From contig PKWC01000162.1 of assembly GCA_003131925.1 (NCBI GenBank), forward strand, positions 3,672-32,852: a stretch of DNA of 29,181 nucleotides, read 5' to 3'. Below the pieces are notes generated by a model that did no database searches, was not told the DNA's origin, and was given only the letters and a program-made list of their open reading frames with translations. A program made the position numbers and the translations under genes. This stretch comes from Alphaproteobacteria bacterium (GTDB lineage: Bacteria > Pseudomonadota > Alphaproteobacteria > Micropepsales > Micropepsaceae). Shown here one piece after another: positions 24,137 to 29,181 of the stretch; positions within the stretch are counted from its first letter, which is position 1, and each line of letters begins with the position of its first letter.

Positions 24137-26096
24137 GCACCTTCCTCCACTTGGCGAGCGCCCCTCTGTCGGCCGCCGAGAGATCGAGGCTTGCGGCCTG
24201 CGCGAATTGCCTCCGCGCCTCGTCGTTCTTGCCGGCATAGAACAGCGCCTCGCCCCATTTGAGGTGCAGGCGCCCCCAGTTGGGCGCGTATTTGTTTGCT
24301 TCCTCGAATTTCGCGAGCGCTAGGTCGGAGCGGTTCTTCGCCACCAGCGCTTCGCCCCACATCTCGAGCGGATCGGCGAAATGCGGGCTCGTCAGGTTTG
24401 CTTGCCGGAATCGTTCAATCGCCACGTCGTAATTTCCCTCGCCCGAGAGCGCGGCGCCCCAATCGGTGTACGCAAAGGGAAGAGAGGGCGCCAGCTTCAC
24501 GGCATCGGCGAACCAGAATGCCGCGCCGCTCCAGTTCTTCTGCACAGCGTCGATATTGCCGCGCATCCGGGCGCACAGGTAACAATCGGACGGCGTCTTA
24601 TCGATCAGAGTGTGCGCTGCACGAAAATCACCAAGCCGTGCATCCGCATGAGCGAGCCACGGCCACATCATGACCGGCAGCAGTACATGCACGAGCCGAT
24701 TTTTTGCGACGGGAAGGCCACCCAGCACAATCAGATCGGCACGGGCCGCCCGCCAATCGTCGAGCGCGGCACTGCGCATCAGCCGGGAAAGGGGCGGCAG
24801 TTCCCAGCTGTACTCTTCGCTCGCCATCATGCGAAGCGCTATTGCTTCCTGGTTCGACGCGTCCGGAGATGCCTTCAAGGATGCTGCAACGTCATGATCC
24901 TGTGCGAGATCGGCGCTCATCATCATCGGCAGTGAGCGATGCGAAGCGTCGAAATCGGCCAGGGCCTGCACCTCCGGCGCCCGCGTGATCGCCTGAAGGA
25001 AATCGCCTTTCTTCTCCGCCACGACCACCGCCGTCACGACCTGTTGTGCCACGGCGCGTGCGGGCGCGTACTGTCGCGAGCCGCCGTTCTGGTACAGATC
25101 GAATTCGCGCAGACTGTCGTGAAATGCGGCCTCGTCGTGACCCAGCTCCACTTCCTCTTCCGCCAGATTCTGAAAAATGTGGGGAAGCGTGGGGTCGAGC
25201 TGGGCGGCGATTCGCTCTTTTTCCTGTGACCCTTTGATATCGCCCGCCAGTTCGAGCAACAGGCCCCAACGGGAATACGCCCACGCTTTGTCTTCGGGCG
25301 GACCGCTGAGCGCCAGCGCCTGAGTCGCGGCCAGGCCTTCGGCCGTGCGGCCCTGCTGTTGCAGGAAGACCGTGTACCGGTAGGGCTGAGTCTGCCAATA
25401 GACGTATTCAGCGGCCTTCGAAACAAGCGCATCGAGATCGCCATCGGCGCCGCGGAACATGCGTGCCGGTTCGCTTCCTGCGCGCGCGCTCAGTGCGAGT
25501 CTGTCTTTGTCGTGCCAGAGTTCGCCCGTGATGCGTGTTTCATGGCCCAGCCACTTTGCAAGAAACCGATAGGCTTCGCCGATGGAAACGCCGGTATCCG
25601 GGATTTGAACCTTGATATCGTTGCCCCAGTCGTTGCGAAACGTGTTGGCCGCGCGGAGCGTATCGGTGTGCGACTGGATGAAGGCGATGCGATCCTGCAC
25701 CTGCGTGGCGATCACCTCGCCGCTCAGTCCCTTTGCCGCCATGTCGGAGGGAACGTTGAAGGCTTCGATGACGAGCGCGTCGTCATGCGCGGCGTTCCAG
25801 ATGGCGAGTGCGATAACGCCGGCAATGGAAAGCACGATGAACGCAAGTGCGACTTCGAACGCCACCTTCATCACGGCGCTGAGATTTCCGAAGCGCAGCG
25901 ACCAGTGGCGCAGCCTGTTCTCGCGCTCCATGTCAGCGATCTGGAGCCGGACAAGGCGCGTTTGCTCGCGCAGGAACTCGCGCGCTTCTTCTGATGACTC
26001 TCCGCTTGTTTTCATAGCAAGATGGGCGGCAAGCGGGTCGGACGCGCGTCCGGTCGGGCGAATTCCCGCTCCCTCGCTCTCGAAATCCTCAGCCAT
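24129..26096 (-). CDS. TPR membrane protein E (first intact gene of the array, subtype I)
   Basis: The protein is 655 aa, the longest copy. Residues 33-66 form a charged helix (EEAREFLREQTRLVRLQIAD). LRHWSLRFGNLSAVMKVAFE leads into the span (about 79-101), then IWNAAHDDALVIEAFNVPSD. The outer domain shows GLSGEVIATQVQDRI, VQIPDTGVS, WLGHETRITGEL and TQPYRYTVFL. ELGHDEAAF lies in the middle repeats; DCYLCARMRG has Cys505 and Cys508; the C-terminal TPR pair ends AQAASLDLSAADRGALAKWR. GAAGG precedes the ATG by about 7 nt. The ATG overlaps by 8 nt (ATGGCTGA) the stop of the sixth-copy remnant, the same junction as within the array. Any promoter must lie in or upstream of that remnant, facing the divergent sulfotransferase gene. 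Confidence 0.84.
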   Translation of the reverse strand: MAEDFESEGAGIRPTGRASDPLAAHLAMKTSGESSEEAREFLREQTRLVRLQIADMERENRLRHWSLRFGNLSAVMKVAFEVALAFIVLSIAGVIALAIWNAAHDDALVIEAFNVPSDMAAKGLSGEVIATQVQDRIAFIQSHTDTLRAANTFRNDWGNDIKVQIPDTGVSIGEAYRFLAKWLGHETRITGELWHDKDRLALSARAGSEPARMFRGADGDLDALVSKAAEYVYWQTQPYRYTVFLQQQGRTAEGLAATQALALSGPPEDKAWAYSRWGLLLELAGDIKGSQEKERIAAQLDPTLPHIFQNLAEEEVELGHDEAAFHDSLREFDLYQNGGSRQYAPARAVAQQVVTAVVVAEKKGDFLQAITRAPEVQALADFDASHRSLPMMMSADLAQDHDVAASLKASPDASNQEAIALRMMASEEYSWELPPLSRLMRSAALDDWRAARADLIVLGGLPVAKNRLVHVLLPVMMWPWLAHADARLGDFRAAHTLIDKTPSDCYLCARMRGNIDAVQKNWSGAAFWFADAVKLAPSLPFAYTDWGAALSGEGNYDVAIERFRQANLTSPHFADPLEMWGEALVAKNRSDLALAKFEEANKYAPNWGRLHLKWGEALFYAGKNDEARRQFAQAASLDLSAADRGALAKWRKVHG

Positions 26097-26256
26097 GCGA
26101 TGCCTTCACGCGAGCGAGTTCGCCTGAGCCCGCTGCGGAATGATCGAGGCCGGACGCGACGCCGAACGCGCCGGCATCGGCGCGCGTTTCCTCGCCGTTC
26201 GAATGATCTTCGGACAATGCCGCCAGCCCCTCTCTGCATACGTCCGGCTGGCGCAT
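26089..26256 (-). pseudogene. Remnant of a sixth TPR paralog (C-terminal tail only)
   Basis: A 55-codon frame upstream of gene E ends VASGLDHSAAGSGELARVKA followed by SHG and a stop. This aligns with the C-terminal tails of the paralogs (B: AAAGLDLSVAEKAELARMSHG-type; D: ...KAELARVRGLHG). A short EETRADAGAFG segment before it corresponds to DEARKQFA. Its TGA overlaps the gene E start by ATGGCTGA, as in the intact junctions. Upstream of the ATG at 26256 the frame meets a TAA, and the rest of the TPR protein is missing; nothing similar is found up to the sulfotransferase start. It is either a deletion scar or a short leader that is still translated to couple gene E. Confidence 0.65.
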
Positions 26257-26379
26257 GCAGCTTCGACCGATAGCTTACGAGCCTGCGCGCAGGCTGTCAC
26301 GTCCGGCGCGGTGCGATGCCGCCGCGTTGGCGGTTGGGCCCGGCGGGTGTAGAAGGCGGATGTCTGCTGGGGGTGTGCC

Positions 26380-27294
26380 ATGACTGAAGCCGTGCCGGCT
26401 TTGCCGGTAAAGATCCGCGAACTGCACAGCCATCATTTCGATTCGACGATCTGGAACGGCTTCAGGTTCCGCGACGACGATATCGTCATCGCCACCTACG
26501 CGAAGTCCGGCACGACATGGGTTCAGCAGATCATCGCGCAACTCATCTTCGAAGGCGCCGATGACCTTCCCGTTGCGGAGATGTCGCCCTGGCTCGATCT
26601 GCGCGTGCCGCCAAAGGAGATCAAGATTGCGGCCGTCGAGGCGCAAAGCCATCGCCGGTTTCTGAAAACCCATCTGCCCGTCGATGCGCTCGTGTTTTCG
26701 CCCAGGGCGAAATACATCTACATCGCGCGCGATGGACGCGACGTGGTGTGGAGCCTTTACAACCACCACGTCACGGCAAACGATCTCTGGTATCAGGTGA
26801 TGAACGACTCGCCGGGCCGCGTCGGTCCGCCGATCGGCAAACCGCAGGCAGCGGTCCGGCAATATTTCATCGAGTGGCTCGAACGCGACGGTTATCCGTT
26901 CTGGCCCTTCTGGGAAAACGTCGCGTCTTGGTGGGCGATACGCGGACTTCCCAATGTCATGCTGCTGCATTTTGCGCAGCTCAAGAATGACATGCCAGCG
27001 CAGATCCGCCGCATCGCCAGGTTTCTCGACATCCCGATCGAGGCGCCGCGCTGGCCTGTGATCCTTGAACATTGTGGCTTTGAATATATGAAGGCGCACG
27101 CCGCGAGCACAGTTCCGCTTGGAGGCACGCTGTGGGAGGGCGGGGCGGAAACGTTTCTGCACAAGGGCACGAACGGCCGCTGGCACGATATGCTCGACGC
27201 CGAAGACTGCCGCCGCTACGAAGAGATGGCGCGAGAAAAGCTCGGCGAAGAATGCGCCCGCTGGCTCGCGACGGGAATACAACCCTCTCCGTAA
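26380..27294 (+). CDS. Sulfotransferase_1 family PAPS-dependent sulfotransferase
   Basis: The protein is 304 aa with the cytosolic sulfotransferase motifs. The 5'-phosphosulfate loop is YAKSGTTWVQQ (40-50, Lys42). RFLKTHLP (93-100) carries the catalytic His98. The 3'-phosphate site is YIARDGRDVVWS (114-125, Arg117 and Ser125), and FLHKGTNGRWHDM near the C-terminus matches the RKGxxGxW PAPS loop (His replaces Arg in the first position). It should transfer sulfate from PAPS to a hydroxyl or amine acceptor; whether this is a small molecule, lipid or carbohydrate is not visible. There is no signal peptide, so it is cytoplasmic. It is divergent from the TPR array, separated from the remnant by about 120 bp, and a GGGGGTG is the only weak ribosome binding site. 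Confidence 0.9.
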   Translation: MTEAVPALPVKIRELHSHHFDSTIWNGFRFRDDDIVIATYAKSGTTWVQQIIAQLIFEGADDLPVAEMSPWLDLRVPPKEIKIAAVEAQSHRRFLKTHLPVDALVFSPRAKYIYIARDGRDVVWSLYNHHVTANDLWYQVMNDSPGRVGPPIGKPQAAVRQYFIEWLERDGYPFWPFWENVASWWAIRGLPNVMLLHFAQLKNDMPAQIRRIARFLDIPIEAPRWPVILEHCGFEYMKAHAASTVPLGGTLWEGGAETFLHKGTNGRWHDMLDAEDCRRYEEMAREKLGEECARWLATGIQPSP

Positions 27295-27325
27295 GGGCTA
27301 AATAGAATTGTTTCGATGATCGCCG

Positions 27326-27564
27326 CTAGAGCACGTTCCGCTCATATAGAACTAAAGCGTGTCATCCCGGCCGACCCCCGCGCCACCGGTCCGCGCGAAG
27401 CGCGGCCGGAGCGTAAACTCCAGCGGGGGGAGAGCCGGGACCCAGCTCCGTGAAGAAATTCCGTAAGCACTGCTTCTGGGTTTTCCCCCGGTTAAACCGG
27501 GGGATCATCGCGGGAATGACACTCTTTTGGCGTGGCCATTCATTCCGGGCGGAATATGCTCTAG
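27326..27564. mobile_element. MITE-like element with 16-bp inverted ends
   Basis: This 239-bp element starts CTAGAGCACGTTCCGC and ends GCGGAATATGCTCTAG: 16-bp inverted ends with two mismatches. Just inside both ends comes a related GTGTCAT-C/T-CC stretch in inverted orientation. The interior holds a nested palindromic module (27383-27419) and a 9-bp-arm hairpin CCCCCGGTTAAACCGGGGG (27485-27503). There is no coding capacity. It fills much of the 27295-27689 gap between convergent genes. Confidence 0.6.
27383..27419. repeat. Palindromic module M, copy 2, nested in the 27326 element
   Basis: It matches the module at 4127-4166 except for a 2-bp and a 1-bp length difference and one substitution, with core GGTCCGCGCGAAGCGCGGCC then GGAGCGTAAACT. 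Here it interrupts a hairpin whose arms are CCCCCGCG and CGGGGGG, different from the host hairpin of copy 1. Confidence 0.65.
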
Positions 27565-27601
27565 TACCTGCCATCATTGACACGTGACTCGGGCCCCATC
27601 C

Positions 27602-27644
27602 TTCGACAGGCTCAGGACGAGGCCCTCATGGTGAGCCTGTCGAA
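27602..27644. terminator. 13-bp-arm hairpin between convergent genes
   Basis: Perfect inverted arms TTCGACAGGCTCA and TGAGCCTGTCGAA enclose a 17-nt loop. This sequence type is a common dispersed intergenic repeat in many proteobacteria. Placed between the sulfotransferase and the MFS gene, which converge, it could end transcripts from either side. It lacks a U-tract, so the terminator role is inferred. Confidence 0.5.
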
Positions 27645-27689
27645 CCATGACGGCCGGCGGCACGTAACACGCTTCTGCGATTCCGGATA

Positions 27690-29003
27690 CTAGCCCGCGG
27701 CGATCTGTGCCTCGCCGATCTCGGCCAGCACTTCTGCTTCGACCGAAGGATTTGGTTCGCCGTCGGACGTGGCGATCAGCTCTTTGGGAATGAGCAGGAT
27801 GACCGGCAGAATCAGCGCATAGACGGCGGTCGTCGCCAGCGCGCAGTAAAGGAATCCATGAGTCGGACTGCTGCTGTAAATTCTGGCGCCGAGGAGATCG
27901 CCGCCCCGATAGGAAAGCATGTACACGCCGTCCACCATCATCATCAGCGTGCCCTGCAGCCCGGGCGGACAGGAGCGCATCGCCAGGTCGTAATAGGCGC
28001 CGGCCGCGATGCCTCCCATCATGCCGATCGGCAACGCGAGCCATAAGGCCGCCGCGGCCGAGTTCACCAGAGCAAGCGGAATCATCTGCGGCACGGTGAT
28101 GATCGTTCCCCACCACAGCAGCGTCTTCAGCGATACTCTCTTGCAGAGCCAGCCATAGAGGAAAAATACCGGAATGAACGCGACGGTGAAAATCGCGTAG
28201 TAATCCGTATAGATCGCGTCCGAGGCATGCAGCTTGTTTGTGAGATAGAACTGCAGCGGCGTGTTGGAGCCGGGCGCGAATTGGAACATGAACATGATCA
28301 GCACTGCCGGATAGACGGCGCGATGCCGGAGAAGCCTCTTCACGTCGCCGAGAAGGTCGGAACCTTTGGCTTGCGGTCTGTCGTAGGCGTGACTGAAGAC
28401 GGCGCGCGGCTTCCAGATGGCGAAGACCGCGAGCGCCAGGGATAGAAGCGCAACCAGCAGGAAGGTCTGCCGCGGCGGCAGATGTTCGGCGATCCAGCCC
28501 GCGGCGACGGCGCCGATGGCATACGGAATGGACATGACGATCTGCCACAGCGCGCTCAAGCGTCCGGACATGAGTTGTTCCTGGCCGACGAGGGCGAGCA
28601 GAGCCTGATACGCCGCCGCCACGAAGCGGAAGGTCAGCATCGTCAGGAACATGCCCGCGAACAGGCCGAGATAGGAGAGGCGAGACAGCGCCATCCAGAG
28701 AAAGACCGCCGCCGTCGCCGTCGCAAAGATGACGAAATAGCCGCGGTCCCTGAGACCGAACGGATTCCACAAATCGCGCGTCATGCCGAACACGAACGAG
28801 AGATAGACCGGAAGCGCCGTCAGCAGGCGGAAGACCGAGACCTGCGTTGCCGAGGCGTGCAGCTGATCCTTGAGCATGTAGGACGTGGCAAAATCGAGCA
28901 GGTACCCATGCGGCAGCACGAGATAGACAAGCAGCGTCAGCGGCGTGAAATAAAAGAAGACGTCCCGGGAGCGGTTGCTCCCGTTGTTGGAAACCGTGGC
29001 CAT
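27690..29003 (-). CDS. Major facilitator superfamily transporter, substrate unknown
   Basis: The protein is 437 aa with about 12 membrane helices: RDVFFYFTPLTLLVYLVLPH at the start, FGMTRDLWNPFGLRDRGYFV as the loop after helix 2, and a cytoplasmic central loop around AYDRPQAKGSDLLGDVKRLL. The C-terminal tail is acidic (PNPSVEAEVLAEIGEAQIAA). The overall layout is distantly like the folate-biopterin (BT1) and PucC-type MFS branches, but no diagnostic motif lets me choose a substrate. It is convergent with the sulfotransferase gene, so joint regulation is not implied. The 29004-29181 stretch upstream shows no clear promoter or further gene. Confidence 0.78.
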   Translation of the reverse strand: MATVSNNGSNRSRDVFFYFTPLTLLVYLVLPHGYLLDFATSYMLKDQLHASATQVSVFRLLTALPVYLSFVFGMTRDLWNPFGLRDRGYFVIFATATAAVFLWMALSRLSYLGLFAGMFLTMLTFRFVAAAYQALLALVGQEQLMSGRLSALWQIVMSIPYAIGAVAAGWIAEHLPPRQTFLLVALLSLALAVFAIWKPRAVFSHAYDRPQAKGSDLLGDVKRLLRHRAVYPAVLIMFMFQFAPGSNTPLQFYLTNKLHASDAIYTDYYAIFTVAFIPVFFLYGWLCKRVSLKTLLWWGTIITVPQMIPLALVNSAAAALWLALPIGMMGGIAAGAYYDLAMRSCPPGLQGTLMMMVDGVYMLSYRGGDLLGARIYSSSPTHGFLYCALATTAVYALILPVILLIPKELIATSDGEPNPSVEAEVLAEIGEAQIAAG

Positions 29004-29181
29004 GTTATGCGTTCGTCCCAGCCTGGTACGAGTGTGTACCCTTCGGCGAGCCTAGGCGCGTGCGCCGTTCAAAGTCAAAAAATGCCTTGGCATGACGCAA
29101 GTCGGTGACGCTTTCCCGATGATGGATCCAGTAAACACGTGAGCAGCGAGTGACGTACACGACCCACGACCGGCCGTGGCC

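Noticed and set aside
16550..24400. Evenly spaced near-identical ~150-bp blocks as a CRISPR-like or insertion repeat
   Set aside because: Spacing is about 1.9-2 kb, the blocks are in frame, and they encode the conserved C-terminal TPRs of tandem paralogs.
26106..26381. 91-codon minus-strand frame between the TPR array and the sulfotransferase
   Set aside because: Arg/Ala/Pro-rich without a match; the neighbouring frame carries the paralog-tail remnant with the conserved overlap.

Overview
This is a GC-rich chromosomal window whose gene content suggests an alphaproteobacterium: an MbfA-type ferritin-like/VIT1 iron exporter, DUF2946 beside CopC/CopD, MFS_3 transporters with a C-terminal ABM-like tail, and many REP/MITE-type palindromic intergenic repeats. 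I see no rRNA, tRNA, CRISPR array, phage gene, transposase or replication origin. The genus cannot be fixed from the sequence alone.

Layout. (1) 34-1167: membrane-bound ferritin-like iron exporter, minus strand. (2) 1271-4325: a four-gene copper operon on the plus strand (DUF2946, an unidentified exported barrel-like protein, copC, copD; the last three joined by ATGA overlaps). It is bracketed by two homologous MITE-like elements in the same orientation. (3) 4502-7751: a zinc-independent quinone oxidoreductase, converging on an MFS_3 exporter fused to an ABM-like domain, then a DNA-deoxyinosine glycosylase. (4) 7882-8373: a patch of gene debris, holding the last 40 codons of a chloroperoxidase-type alpha/beta hydrolase and a chimeric ORF carrying a decayed CBS segment. 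(5) 8405-14726: what looks like a single regulon, in three minus-strand units: [85-aa tail-anchored protein, CBS protein, chimeric ORF], [EmrA-like, EmrB-like efflux pump] and [Gly/His-rich secreted protein, MlaC-like periplasmic protein], plus a divergent LysR gene. A 28-bp box (GATAAC...AATAT...GGAA) lies upstream of each unit, and the third copy sits just before the LysR start. I infer that this LysR protein controls all three units and itself, linking multidrug efflux with envelope-lipid maintenance. (6) 14860-16257: an APC-superfamily amino-acid permease.

(7) 16441-26256, the most unusual part: five consecutive paralogous genes on the minus strand (transcribed from 26096 down to 16441), each encoding a 638-655 aa protein with a cytoplasmic N-terminal helix, one membrane span, a conserved extracytoplasmic domain and a C-terminal TPR region. 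All junctions overlap (ATGGCTGA by 8 nt, or ATGA by 4 nt). All copies share an invariant DCxxCxRxRG motif and a gap-free C-terminal block. Immediately upstream is a 55-codon remnant of a sixth copy, joined by the same 8-nt overlap. I do not recognise a named family. The set resembles a tandemly expanded envelope scaffold or sensor array.

(8) 26380-29003: a cytosolic-type sulfotransferase divergent from the TPR operon, then a convergent MFS transporter. Between them lie a MITE-like element with 16-bp inverted ends and a 13-bp-arm hairpin. The remaining 29004-29181 shows nothing I can call.
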